Of a stretch of DNA of 64,000 nucleotides, positions 16,401-24,850 are shown in pieces. The notes beneath the pieces are model-generated. The model did not search any database and was not told the origin of the DNA. It saw only the letters and a list, made by a program, of their open reading frames with translations. The stretch is from positions 1-64,000 of the forward strand of contig NZ_JADKYX010000018.1 of NCBI RefSeq assembly GCF_016093545.1, given 5' to 3'. The position numbers were made by a program, and so were the translations under genes. Each line of letters opens with the position of its first letter. Positions within the stretch are counted from its first letter, which is position 1. Source of the DNA: Massilia rhizosphaerae (GTDB lineage: Bacteria > Pseudomonadota > Gammaproteobacteria > Burkholderiales > Burkholderiaceae_D).

Positions 16401-17229
16401 CGGAAAAGACGCCGAACCCGTCCTGTTCCCGACCGATTCGACGTCCCTGATGGTCGCCCAGGAGAGTGACGTCATCCAGAACGTCCCCGGCATCGCCACC
16501 CTGATCGATTCGACGACGAACCGCAGCGCGGCCACGACCCTGCAGAACGTGCAGGCCCTGTTCGACGCGAACCTGGCCACGGGTTCGGATTTCCGTAACG
16601 GCTCCAGCGGCTCGGGCTCGGGCGCCTGGGTCGTCTTCGACTTCAAGGACGGCAACCAGGTCACCCTGACCAGCACCGAAATCATCTCCCGGCAGGACGG
16701 GTACTACGGCCGCATCAACGGCACCGTGTTCCAGGGCTCGAACGACAATGCCACCTGGACCACCCTGACCCCGGCCGCGAAGTCGACATCCGACTGGCAG
16801 ATGCTGCCGGTCGCAAGCCAGGCTCCTTATCGCTATATTCGCATCTACAACCCGAACGCGTGGTACGGCAACATGAACGAGGTGCGCCTGCACGGCTCGC
16901 TGCAGGCGGCGCCGGTCGACGTGACGGCGCAGGTCACGATCGCCCGCTCGGGCCTGACGGTGAACCGGTTCACCAACAAGTACACGGGCACGGTAACCAT
17001 CACCAATCCGGGCGGCCAGGCCCTGGCGGGTCCGCTCCAGTTCCGCCTGCAAGGCTTGACGGCCGGCGTCACGCTGGACAACCAGAGCGGCATCAAGGAC
17101 GGCGTGCCGTACCTGACGCTGCCCGTCGCCAGCCTGGCACCGGGCCAGAGCGTCACGCTGACGACCACCTTCTCCAACCCGAACAAAGTCGGCATCGCTT
17201 ATACGCCGGCCCTCTTCAGCATTCAGTAA
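13468..17229 (+). CDS. Giant secreted alginate-lyase-type enzyme with discoidin and Ig domains, copy 1
   Basis: A 1253-residue exported protein. A signal peptide (to about residue 36) is followed by an alginate_lyase-type helical toroid (about 40-450; conserved HTG, MNQH at 236-238 and QHVEMGRDQAH at 302-312). Next come a beta-sandwich (about 480-590), a putative Ig domain (about 595-690), a helical linker, a discoidin F5/8-C-like domain (about 750-895), an Ig-like unit and a second discoidin-like domain (about 1010-1150), then a C-terminal sandwich. Known family members depolymerise uronate polysaccharides by beta-elimination; the substrate (alginate, glucuronan or other) is not fixed by sequence. 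It has no PEP-CTERM itself, but a PEP-CTERM protein gene follows after 11 bases. Confidence 0.8.
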   Translation: MRAFRFDHAMRRLAGMAISIGIAATLVPFPAQVARAADSIDTLLTSYQPVLSESVDASGFKHPGVGLTKDNLETMRAEVLAKKEPWNTHFNMMLLSAKASKTPRISNVNGTDPSLPRIYGLDSQGAEGIFIADALTAYTQAILYYVTGDSVYRANAMRIIRLYEQMDPSKYVYYTDSHIHTGIPLQRMTGAAEILRYTSSQDPALAWTDDDTQKFSTNLVTPVIQTFDNCNCRFMNQHLYTTIAKMSGSIFMGDRDGYNQAVEWFMVNKDAPDPAWTGSIKQLFRTVTRNDATGEAIPPQIQHVEMGRDQAHGAGDLTNSELLARMMMAQGTKVDPVAGTPSTAADAVGPYEFMDDRLLAVHELFGKWMVGYDIPWVPVAMSVNPDGSIRAMYTNVSWSYRGRLTQNSWEAFYYYKYVRGIDMEKVAPNYTTIYAKRKAYNWDGADGGGDFWLAIPKAAEAEGSKYLGIPIVDPYREVEDRFTAYDANSVAQNDGTTGYVSSTATPEGTRIAVYSYNGAAVTSIGFRIRTNGQATMDVNGTPVYLPNTRGQWRYFVVPMNLGDFLPLTITGAGTTVDIDHINVKSSTLLSPPVFKSGNSDTTAYTYAGATIATTLDLSATDPAAGDVVTYNMDNLPQGATFDTGTGAFSWKPTQAGTYTFIAEASDGTTVTTKRVTIVVGADRQEVVSAVTAPVKPDTLYVTSTKTAYDGAYADMQNTIGSSTDDTYFQKLAALRTAVSGLQELTPLLKDGSLNYPNLFFKSKLVTNFGDYAANGIDNSTDSFIAFTIATDDNRTFTLDFGPSFKVAATAFQLQPRTSFPERVGGVTIFGSNDNENWTRLSPDETLGIEGVQTLNVRDDLRSQRYRFFKLSMIDLLWSYNILELGEFRIFGTRYETVNKLTSVSLGSDQALKGRVVPGNTIKLSFQSSEPINDVTATIQGEPATVTTTDNLNWTATLVVKSTTTPGPVKLLLNYKTADGKDAEPVLFPTDSTSLMVAQESDVIQNVPGIATLIDSTTNRSAATTLQNVQALFDANLATGSDFRNGSSGSGSGAWVVFDFKDGNQVTLTSTEIISRQDGYYGRINGTVFQGSNDNATWTTLTPAAKSTSDWQMLPVASQAPYRYIRIYNPNAWYGNMNEVRLHGSLQAAPVDVTAQVTIARSGLTVNRFTNKYTGTVTITNPGGQALAGPLQFRLQGLTAGVTLDNQSGIKDGVPYLTLPVASLAPGQSVTLTTTFSNPNKVGIAYTPALFSIQ

Positions 17230-17671
17230 AGGACGTCCTCATGCTCAACTTCAAGCACTTCCTTGCCAACGTCACGTTGGCGGCCGCCATGGTCGGCGCC
17301 TGCGGGCAGGCGGCGGCGACGCCGCTTGGCTATCACGTCGACATCGACACCGCGACGCTTGGCACGGGCCCGGCCTTCCTGGACCTGTACTTCCTGGGAC
17401 TGGACGGCGCCACCGCCGCGACCGCTACCGTGGACCACCTGACCGGCGCATTCGACGGCGCGCCGGACCTGACGGGCGCCGTCACCGGCGGCGCGCCCGA
17501 TCCGTTCGTGTTCGGCAATGCCGGCGGCGGCGGCGACCTGCTCCAGGCCATCCAGCTCGGCGGCAAGTTCAGTTTCGACGTCAGCTTCATGATGGCACCC
17601 GGAGATACCGGCACGACCTTCGGCTGGGCGCTGTTCGACACGACGCACTACCTCGGCGCGGACGGCGACCT
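16996..17671 (+). repeat. Perfectly duplicated block, copy 1
   Basis: By my reading this ~676-bp block has no mismatch with 22487-23162 (offset 5491). It covers the last 230 bp of the lyase gene, the intergenic spacer and most of the PEP-CTERM gene. Sequence immediately upstream drops to clear divergence. Confidence 0.8.
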
Positions 17672-17846
17672 TGGCGACCTGTTCCTGCAGCCGGATGCAG
17701 CCCCCGGCGGCCAAGTCCTCGTGGCGGCGCCGACGACCCGGGTCAACCGCCTGACCGCGGTCCCGGAACCGTCGACGGCGGCGCTGATGCTGGTCGCGCT
17801 GCTGGCGCTGTCGGCATTGCGCGCGCGGGGAGCACGCCGCGCCTGA
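17241..17846 (+). CDS. PEP-CTERM protein, copy 1
   Basis: A 201-residue exported protein. The signal peptide ends near ACGQAAA. The middle is a beta-rich domain (YHVDIDTATLGTGPAFLDLYFLGLDG, GGKFSFDVSFMMAPGDTGTTFGWALFD) typical of a recurring PEP-CTERM family of about 200 residues. The C-terminus VPEPSTAALMLVALLALSALRARGARRA holds the VPEP motif, a membrane helix and a basic tail, the sorting signal processed by exosortase. It is therefore likely cleaved and displayed at the surface or in matrix. It follows the lyase by 11 bases and is surely co-transcribed. Confidence 0.88.
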   Translation: MLNFKHFLANVTLAAAMVGACGQAAATPLGYHVDIDTATLGTGPAFLDLYFLGLDGATAATATVDHLTGAFDGAPDLTGAVTGGAPDPFVFGNAGGGGDLLQAIQLGGKFSFDVSFMMAPGDTGTTFGWALFDTTHYLGADGDLGDLFLQPDAAPGGQVLVAAPTTRVNRLTAVPEPSTAALMLVALLALSALRARGARRA

Positions 17847-17886
17847 TCCGTCCTGACGTCCTGACGTCCCGACGTCGTCAGCGAAC

Positions 17887-17920
17887 CCCGAAGGCCGCAG
17901 TCCGGCCTTCGGGTTTTTTT
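17887..17920 (+). terminator. Rho-independent terminator after operon copy 1
   Basis: CCCGAAGGCCG pairs with CGGCCTTCGGG around a five-base loop and is followed by TTTTTTT. It closes the lyase/PEP-CTERM operon 40 bases after the stop codon. Confidence 0.9.
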
Positions 17921-17959
17921 CATTCGCCGGCGCGACAAAAATATGTACGCATCTGTTGA

Positions 17960-18000
17960 AATTAGGTCTACAATTGTATGGTATCGATAACGTACAATTC
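17960..18000. promoter_or_regulatory. Conserved promoter block with distal LacI-type site, copy 2
   Basis: This block repeats 13214-13254 with only a few changes: GTCTACAATTGTATG, then TATCGATAACGTACAAT. It includes the palindrome TACAATTGTA and the operator-like TGGTATCGATAACG (17979-17992). Conservation in a duplicated promoter where the spacing sequence has drifted argues for function. Confidence 0.5.
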
Positions 18001-18172
18001 TGCTCGGTGCAAGTGGCGGCGCGACCGCCATTTGGCGCCGGACAGGAACGTCAAACCTTCGATACGGCAGTAAATAAAACGCACTTCATATATTAAAAAC
18101 CCCTGGAGCCCGGCTCGGGTATGCATTCGGCGCTGCCGCGCCCTGCCTTTCCGGTCCGTCTCCGGTCAAGAA

Positions 18173-18186
18173 TGTTATCGGTAACC
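18173..18186. promoter_or_regulatory. LacI-type operator-like site, proximal, copy 2
   Basis: TGTTATCGGTAACC differs by one base from the site at 13417-13430 and also lies just upstream of its gene start (18221). The distal-to-proximal spacing here is 194 bp against 184 bp in copy 1. Confidence 0.45.
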
Positions 18187-18220
18187 TAAATACGACGAGG
18201 TTAAAAATGGGGGGGCAGAC

Positions 18221-21200
18221 ATGAGAACAATCAAATTCGACCATGCGTTAAGACGCATCGTCTGCATGGCAATATCGGTCGGCATCGCGACGACGCTGGT
18301 ACCGTTACCGGGCCAGGTCGCGCTGGCCGATCCGATCGACACGATGGTGACCGCGTACCAGCCGACGATCACCGAGACGATCGACGTGAACGGCTTCAAG
18401 CATCCCGGGGTCGGGCTCACGAAGGAAATGCTGGAAAACGCGCGGGCCGAGATCCTGGCGAAGAAGGAGCCTTGGTACACGCATTTCAACATGATGCTGA
18501 ATTCGGCCTCCGCCTCGCGTACCCCGCGGATCCGCAACATGAACGGCACCGACAACAGCAAGCCGGCCTTCTACGGCCTGACGTCGCAAGGTCAGGAAGG
18601 CAACTTCATCGTGGACGCGGGTATCGCTTATACCCAGGCCGTCCTGTATCTCGTGACCGGCGACGACACCTATCGCAGCAACGCCATGCACGTCATCCGT
18701 CTGTACTCGCAGATGGATCCGACCCAATACGCGTATTACACGGACTCGCACATCCATACCGGCATTCCGATGCAGCGGATGGTGACCGCGGCGGAAATCC
18801 TGCGCGCCACGAGCACGCAGACGCCCGAGCTCGCGTGGACGGACGACGACACGCAGAAGTTCTCGGCCAACCTGATCACGCCGGTGATCCAGACCTTCGA
18901 CAACTGCAATTGCCGGTTCATGAACCAGCAGTTGTACACGACCATCGCCAAGATGTCCGGTTCGATCTTCATGGGCGACCGCGACGGGTACAACCAGGCC
19001 GTCGAGTGGTTCATGGTCAACAAGGACGCGCCGGACCCGGCGTGGACCGGCTCGATCAAGCAGTTGTTCCGGATGGTGACGCATAACGACGCCACGGGTG
19101 AAGCCATCACGCCGCAGATCCAGCACGTGGAGATGGGCCGCGACCAGGCCCACGGCGCCGGCGACCTCACCAACTCGGAGATCCTGGCGCGCCTGATGAT
19201 GGCGCAAGGTACCAAGGTGGATCCGGTGACGGGCACGCCGTCGACCGAGGCGAACGCCGTCGGACCGTACGAATTCCTCGACGACCGCCTGCTGGCCGTC
19301 CACGAACTGTGGGCCAAATTCATGGTCGGCCACGACATCCCGTGGGTGCCCGTCGCCATGAGCGTCAATCCCGACGGCAGCATCCGCGCGCTGTACACGG
19401 GCGTGTCGTGGGCGTATCGCGGCCGGCTTTCCCAGAACACCTGGGAAGCCTTCTATTACTACAAATACGTGCGCGGCCTCGACGTGGAACACCTCCTTCC
19501 GAACTACACGACGATCTACGCCAAGCGCAAGGCCTACAACTGGGACGGCACCGACGGCGGCGGCGACTTCTGGCTGACGATTCCCAAGGCGGCCGAAGCG
19601 GAAGGCAGCAAATACCTGGGCATCCCCATCGTCGATCCGTATCGCGAAGTGGAAGACCGGTTCACGCCGCTCGCCGGCGAATCGGTCGCCCAGACCGAAG
19701 GCTCGACCGGCTTCGTGCGCAGCACGGCCACGCCAGAAGGCACGCGGTATGCCGTGTACACGTACGGCTGGCCCACCTCGTCGATCGGGTTGCGCGTGCG
19801 GACCGATGGCCAGGCGACGATGGACCTCAACGGCACGACGGTCTACTTGCCGAACACGCGGGGCCAGTGGCGCTACATGGTGGTGCCGTTCAATATGCCC
19901 GACTTCCTGACGCTCACCATCACCGGCAACGGTACCACGGTCGACGTCGACCACATCAATATCCAGTCCAGCACTCTGCTGAGCCCGCCGGTCTTCAAGT
20001 CCGGCAACGGCGACACGACCGCGTACACCTATGCCGGCGCCACCATCCCGGTGACGCTCGACCTGTCCGCGACCGACTCGGCCGCGGGCGACGTGGTGAC
20101 TTACAACATCGACAACCTGCCGCAGGGCGCGTCGTTCGACACCAGCACCGGCGCATTGTCGTGGACGCCGACGCAAGCCGGCACGTACACGCTCATCGTC
20201 GAGGCCTCGGACGGGACCACGGTGACCACCAAGCGGGTCATCGTCGCAGTGGGCGCGGACCGGCAGGCGGTGGTGAGTGCCGTGACCGCACCGTTCAAGC
20301 CGGACACGCTGTATGTCACGTCGACGCTGAACACGTACCAGGCCGCCTACGCGGACATGCAGAACACGATCGGGTCGAGCACCGACGCCACCTACTTCGA
20401 CAAGCTGGCCACGTTGCGCAACACGGTCTCCGGCCTGCAGGAACTGACCCCGCGGCTCCCGGACGGCAGCATCAACTACCCCAATCTGTTCTTCAAGTCG
20501 AACCTGGCGACGAACTTCAGCACCTTTGCCGCCAACGGGATCGACAACAATAACGGCACCAACATCCCGTTCGGCACCGCCATAGAGAGCAATCGCACGC
20601 AGACGATCGACTTCGGCCCCAGCTTCAAGGTGGCGGCGACCGCGTTCCAGTTCCAGCCGCCCGGCAGCTTCCCGGAGCGCATCGGCGGCGTGACCGTCTT
20701 CGCTTCCAACGACAACGAGCACTGGACGCGGATCACGCCCGACGAGACGCGCATGGTCGAGGAGATGCAGACGCTGAACGTGGCGGACGAATTCCGCACC
20801 CAGCGCTATCGCTTCTTCAAGATCTCGATGATCGACCTGCTGTGGTCGTACAACATCCTCGAGATGAGCGAATTCCGGATCTTCGGCACCCGCTATGAGA
20901 CGGTCAACAAGCTGACCAACGTCTCGCTGGGTTCCGACCAGGCGCTGAAGAACCGTATCGTGCCCGGCAATACGATCAAGGTGTCGTTCCAGTCGTCCGA
21001 ACCGGTCAACAACGTGACCGCGACGATCCAGGGCGAGCCCGCGACCGTCACCACCACCGATAACCTGAACTGGACGGCGACGGCAGTCGTCACGGCCAGC
21101 ACGGCACCGGGACCGGTGAAGTTCCTCGTCAACTACAAGACCGCCGACGGCACGGACGCCGAACCGGTGCTGTTCCCGACCGATTCTTCGACGCTGTTCA

Positions 21201-22720
21201 TCGCGGACCAGAAGGATTACCTCGCCAACCTGCTCGACATCTCGACCGTCACCGATTCCAACGGCCGCACCGGGGCCAACGCGCTGACTGTAGTTGGCTA
21301 CCTGTTCGACAACAACCTGTCGACGGCGACCGATTACCGTCTCAACGGCAGCGGCAACAACGGCTGGGTCATGTTCGATTTCCGGGGCGGCGGCACCGTG
21401 GCCCTGTCGCGGGTCGACGTCATCGGCCCGCAGGGCAAGTACTCGGGCCGTATCAACGGCACCGTCGCCCAGGGTTCCAATGACAACACGACGTGGACCA
21501 ACATCTCGACCTATGCCGCGAACACGGACACTTGGCAGACCCTGAAGATCACCGACACCACGCCCTACCGTTACGTCCGGATGACCGACGCCAACGCCTG
21601 GTTCGGCAACATGACCGAACTGCGCCTGTATGGCGTCGCGACGTCGACCAACCGGATCGCCTCTGCGTCGCTGACGTCGCTGCAAGCGCTGCGCAACCGC
21701 ATCGTGCCCGGCAATACCGTGAAGCTGAGTTTCACGGGCAAGGAAGCGCTCAGTAACGTGTCGGCGACGATCGACGGCCTGCCCGCGGCGATCAGCACCA
21801 CGGACAACATCAGCTACACGGCCACCGCCACCCTGCCGCAGGGCACGCAACCGGGCCCCGTGAAATTCGCCATCGACTACGTCGGCCAGGACGGCAAGCC
21901 CGGCTATGAAGTCACGGAGACGACGGACGGCACGGCGCTGAACCTCGTCGACGAAAGTGATCTCATCCAAAACGTGCCGACCATCGCGACGCTGATCGAT
22001 TCGACGACGAACCGTACGGCCGCCCTGACGCAGACGAACGTGAATGCCCTGTTCGACGGCAACCTGGGCACGGGTTCGGACTTCCGCAACGGCTCCGGCG
22101 GCTCGGGCTCGGGCTCGTGGATTGCGTTCGACTTCAAGGAAGGCCACCAGGTCACCCTGACCAGCACCGAGATCATCAGCCGGCAGGACGGCTACTACGG
22201 CCGCATCAACGGCGCCGTGTTCCAGGGCTCGAACGACGGGACCAATTGGACCACGCTCACGCCGGCCGCGAAGTCGACCATGGAATGGCAAACCCTGCCG
22301 GTCGCCAGCCTGGTGCCTTACCGCTATATCCGTGTCTATGATCCGAACGCGTGGTTCGGCAACATGAACGAAGTGCGCCTGCACGGCTCGCTGCATGCGG
22401 CGCCGGTCGACGTGACGTCCTCGGTCACGATCGCGCGCTCGGGCCTGACGATGAACCGGTTCACCAACAAGTACACGGGCACGGTGACCATCACCAATCC
22501 GGGCGGCCAGGCCCTGGCGGGTCCGCTCCAGTTCCGCCTGCAAGGCTTGACGGCCGGCGTCACGCTGGACAACCAGAGCGGCATCAAGGACGGCGTGCCG
22601 TACCTGACGCTGCCCGTCGCCAGCCTGGCACCGGGCCAGAGCGTCACGCTGACGACCACCTTCTCCAACCCGAACAAAGTCGGCATCGCTTATACGCCGG
22701 CCCTCTTCAGCATTCAGTAA
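18221..22720 (+). CDS. Giant secreted alginate-lyase-type enzyme with discoidin and Ig domains, copy 2
   Basis: A 1499-residue paralogue of the gene at 13468, with the same signal peptide type, lyase-type toroid, sandwich, putative Ig and discoidin-like order. It is 246 residues longer because of one extra discoidin-plus-Ig-like unit (about residues 1005-1245, starting NLLDISTVTDSNGRTG). Residue 237-238 region reads MNQQ where copy 1 reads MNQH, so a histidine that may be catalytic is replaced. The QHVEMGRDQAH block is intact. Extra discoidin-type domains probably add carbohydrate binding. The last 75 codons are almost identical to copy 1. A PEP-CTERM gene follows after 11 bases. Confidence 0.8.
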   Translation: MRTIKFDHALRRIVCMAISVGIATTLVPLPGQVALADPIDTMVTAYQPTITETIDVNGFKHPGVGLTKEMLENARAEILAKKEPWYTHFNMMLNSASASRTPRIRNMNGTDNSKPAFYGLTSQGQEGNFIVDAGIAYTQAVLYLVTGDDTYRSNAMHVIRLYSQMDPTQYAYYTDSHIHTGIPMQRMVTAAEILRATSTQTPELAWTDDDTQKFSANLITPVIQTFDNCNCRFMNQQLYTTIAKMSGSIFMGDRDGYNQAVEWFMVNKDAPDPAWTGSIKQLFRMVTHNDATGEAITPQIQHVEMGRDQAHGAGDLTNSEILARLMMAQGTKVDPVTGTPSTEANAVGPYEFLDDRLLAVHELWAKFMVGHDIPWVPVAMSVNPDGSIRALYTGVSWAYRGRLSQNTWEAFYYYKYVRGLDVEHLLPNYTTIYAKRKAYNWDGTDGGGDFWLTIPKAAEAEGSKYLGIPIVDPYREVEDRFTPLAGESVAQTEGSTGFVRSTATPEGTRYAVYTYGWPTSSIGLRVRTDGQATMDLNGTTVYLPNTRGQWRYMVVPFNMPDFLTLTITGNGTTVDVDHINIQSSTLLSPPVFKSGNGDTTAYTYAGATIPVTLDLSATDSAAGDVVTYNIDNLPQGASFDTSTGALSWTPTQAGTYTLIVEASDGTTVTTKRVIVAVGADRQAVVSAVTAPFKPDTLYVTSTLNTYQAAYADMQNTIGSSTDATYFDKLATLRNTVSGLQELTPRLPDGSINYPNLFFKSNLATNFSTFAANGIDNNNGTNIPFGTAIESNRTQTIDFGPSFKVAATAFQFQPPGSFPERIGGVTVFASNDNEHWTRITPDETRMVEEMQTLNVADEFRTQRYRFFKISMIDLLWSYNILEMSEFRIFGTRYETVNKLTNVSLGSDQALKNRIVPGNTIKVSFQSSEPVNNVTATIQGEPATVTTTDNLNWTATAVVTASTAPGPVKFLVNYKTADGTDAEPVLFPTDSSTLFIADQKDYLANLLDISTVTDSNGRTGANALTVVGYLFDNNLSTATDYRLNGSGNNGWVMFDFRGGGTVALSRVDVIGPQGKYSGRINGTVAQGSNDNTTWTNISTYAANTDTWQTLKITDTTPYRYVRMTDANAWFGNMTELRLYGVATSTNRIASASLTSLQALRNRIVPGNTVKLSFTGKEALSNVSATIDGLPAAISTTDNISYTATATLPQGTQPGPVKFAIDYVGQDGKPGYEVTETTDGTALNLVDESDLIQNVPTIATLIDSTTNRTAALTQTNVNALFDGNLGTGSDFRNGSGGSGSGSWIAFDFKEGHQVTLTSTEIISRQDGYYGRINGAVFQGSNDGTNWTTLTPAAKSTMEWQTLPVASLVPYRYIRVYDPNAWFGNMNEVRLHGSLHAAPVDVTSSVTIARSGLTMNRFTNKYTGTVTITNPGGQALAGPLQFRLQGLTAGVTLDNQSGIKDGVPYLTLPVASLAPGQSVTLTTTFSNPNKVGIAYTPALFSIQ

Positions 22721-23162
22721 AGGACGTCCTCATGCTCAACTTCAAGCACTTCCTTGCCAACGTCACGTTGGCGGCCGCCATGGTCGGCGCCTGCGGGCAG
22801 GCGGCGGCGACGCCGCTTGGCTATCACGTCGACATCGACACCGCGACGCTTGGCACGGGCCCGGCCTTCCTGGACCTGTACTTCCTGGGACTGGACGGCG
22901 CCACCGCCGCGACCGCTACCGTGGACCACCTGACCGGCGCATTCGACGGCGCGCCGGACCTGACGGGCGCCGTCACCGGCGGCGCGCCCGATCCGTTCGT
23001 GTTCGGCAATGCCGGCGGCGGCGGCGACCTGCTCCAGGCCATCCAGCTCGGCGGCAAGTTCAGTTTCGACGTCAGCTTCATGATGGCACCCGGAGATACC
23101 GGCACGACCTTCGGCTGGGCGCTGTTCGACACGACGCACTACCTCGGCGCGGACGGCGACCT
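22487..23162 (+). repeat. Perfectly duplicated block, copy 2
   Basis: Partner of 16996-17671; see that entry. Beyond 23162 the copies still match closely to the end of the PEP-CTERM gene, with scattered substitutions. Confidence 0.8.
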
Positions 23163-23337
23163 GGGCGACCTGTTCCTGCAGCCGGATGCAGCCCCCGGCG
23201 GCCAAGTCCTCGTGGCGGCGCCGACCACCCAGGTCAACCGCCTGACCGCGGTCCCGGAACCGTCGACGGCGGCGCTGATGCTGGTCGCGCTGCTGGCGCT
23301 GTCGGCACTGCGCGCGCGGGGCGCACGCCGCGCCTGA
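22732..23337 (+). CDS. PEP-CTERM protein, copy 2
   Basis: A 201-residue protein essentially identical to the one at 17241; I see one amino-acid change (Arg to Gln in APTTRVN/APTTQVN). It has the same signal peptide, beta-rich domain and VPEP-helix-basic C-terminal exosortase signal. It is co-transcribed with the longer lyase paralogue. Near-identity at synonymous sites argues for recent duplication or gene conversion rather than selection on protein alone. Confidence 0.88.
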   Translation: MLNFKHFLANVTLAAAMVGACGQAAATPLGYHVDIDTATLGTGPAFLDLYFLGLDGATAATATVDHLTGAFDGAPDLTGAVTGGAPDPFVFGNAGGGGDLLQAIQLGGKFSFDVSFMMAPGDTGTTFGWALFDTTHYLGADGDLGDLFLQPDAAPGGQVLVAAPTTQVNRLTAVPEPSTAALMLVALLALSALRARGARRA

Positions 23338-23395
23338 GCCGTCCTGCAGTCGTAACACGCTCCCGAAAGCCGGCGTCCGGCCTTCGGGGCGCCGT

Positions 23396-24850
23396 TCAAC
23401 CGCCCGTCCGCCGCACAGGCCGACGGGCGGTTTTTCCTTTCCCCGCGACCAGGATCAGCCTGGCATCCGGATTCCCGCTCCGCACCTTCAGCCATTCGGC
23501 GATGCGCTTGACCGCGTCGTTGCGCGGCATGCGCCGGCAGGTGGCGCTGAGGAACGGCACCGGCGCCGCCGCAGCGTCCGCGTCGCCCGCGTCCGGGGCG
23601 GCCTTGCCGACGAGGATGTCGCCGCATTCCGGATACTGGGCCGCGAATTCGCGCGTCACCGTAGCGGCCTGCGTCATCCACGCCTGCCGGGCCGCCTGCT
23701 CGTCCGCCAGCTGGCGGCGCAGCGCCTGGATCGCGGCGTCCTTGTCCTGCAGCGCGTCCTGGTTGTTGCGCACGATCTCGGCCAGGATGTCGGCCTTGAG
23801 GCTGCCCACGTCGATCTTCTGGCTTTCCACCTGCGGCACCTCGCCCTGGTGCACGAACAGGCGCGCGTCCTTCAGCCCGGCGCTCGCCATGCGCTGCTCG
23901 ATGGCCTTGATCGCCGCCGCCGGCAGCGGCGTGCCGATCAGGGTGACCTCGATGTCGTGCGTGCCGGGCGCCACGCGGGTCTCGATCACGTGCACCGTGG
24001 CCGCCTTGAATTCCTTGCGCACGAACTCGCGCGCGCGGCTGCCGAAGACTTCGTTGTCGACCAGGCGCGCGGCCAGCCAGATGCTCGGCAGCGCCGTGAG
24101 CAGGACGACGGCCAGCAGCGCCCGCTTGACGCGCCGTTCCTTGACCGGATCGACGAATTTCCGATGCGGCAGGCGCAGGAAATCGATGACGACCACCGCC
24201 GCGAACGCGATGAACACGCAATTGATCGAGAACAGGTAGAAAGCGCCGCCGAACACCGACCAATTGGCGTTCGCGAGGCCGTAGCCGGCCGTGCACAGCG
24301 GCGGCATCAGCGCCGTCGCGATGGCCACGCCGGGGATCACGTTCGATTTCTCGCGCCGCGTCAGGCCGATGATGCCGGCCAGGCCGCCGGCCAAGGCGAT
24401 CAGCACGTCCCACAGCGACGGCGTCGTGCGCGCCAGCAGTTCGGACTGCGCCTCCGCCAGGGGCGTCACCATGAAATACAGCGTGGACGTCGCCAGGCTG
24501 ATCGCGGCCGCGATGGCCAGGTTGACCAGCGAGCGGCGGATCAGCGCGAAATCGAGGATGCCGATGCCGTAGCCGAAGCCGACGATCGGGCCCATCAGCG
24601 GCGATACCAGCATCGCGCCGATGATCACGGCGGTCGAATTGGTGTTCAGGCCGATCGACGCGATCAGGATCGCCAGCATCAGGATCCACAATGTGGCGCC
24701 CTGCAACTCGACGCCGGCCCGGATGCTCCGATCGATCTCGGCGGCCTCCGCCTTGTCGTCATTCAGGCTGAACCGGTGAGCGATGGCGGCGCGCAATGAG
24801 GGCGGCGGGTGCGGGGTATCGGGCGGCGTGTCGGGCGGGTTGGTGGTCAT
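23396..24850 (-). CDS. DUF389 integral membrane protein
   Basis: A 484-residue protein. The core RAGVELQGATLWILMLAILIASIGLNTNSTAVIIGAMLVSPLMGPIVGFGYGIGI is diagnostic of the DUF389 (TIGR00341-like) family, with six to seven membrane helices up to about residue 250 (including NVIPGVAIATALMPPLCTAGYGL). A soluble C-terminal part of about 220 residues includes a predicted coiled segment (NNQDALQDKDAAIQALRRQLADEQAA). Function in bacteria is unknown. I placed the start at 24850; Mets at 24885 and 25003 are in frame. The 3' end is convergent with the PEP-CTERM operon. Confidence 0.85.
   Translation of the reverse strand: MTTNPPDTPPDTPHPPPSLRAAIAHRFSLNDDKAEAAEIDRSIRAGVELQGATLWILMLAILIASIGLNTNSTAVIIGAMLVSPLMGPIVGFGYGIGILDFALIRRSLVNLAIAAAISLATSTLYFMVTPLAEAQSELLARTTPSLWDVLIALAGGLAGIIGLTRREKSNVIPGVAIATALMPPLCTAGYGLANANWSVFGGAFYLFSINCVFIAFAAVVVIDFLRLPHRKFVDPVKERRVKRALLAVVLLTALPSIWLAARLVDNEVFGSRAREFVRKEFKAATVHVIETRVAPGTHDIEVTLIGTPLPAAAIKAIEQRMASAGLKDARLFVHQGEVPQVESQKIDVGSLKADILAEIVRNNQDALQDKDAAIQALRRQLADEQAARQAWMTQAATVTREFAAQYPECGDILVGKAAPDAGDADAAAAPVPFLSATCRRMPRNDAVKRIAEWLKVRSGNPDARLILVAGKGKTARRPVRRTGG
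23400..23435 (+). terminator. Terminator of operon copy 2, overlapping the opposite gene
   Basis: CCGCCCGTC pairs with GACGGGCGG and is followed by TTTTT on the plus strand. It lies inside the last codons of the convergent DUF389 gene (stop at 23396). A second GC-rich hairpin, CCCGAAAGCCGG with CCGGCCTTCGGG, sits just before it (23362-23387) but has lost its T-run compared with operon copy 1. Confidence 0.7.

Noticed and set aside
13522..22543. Minus-strand frames of 1176 and 1412 codons opposite the lyase genes
   Set aside because: They are similar to each other only because the sense genes are paralogues; their low-complexity Arg/Val/Asp composition is typical of shadows.
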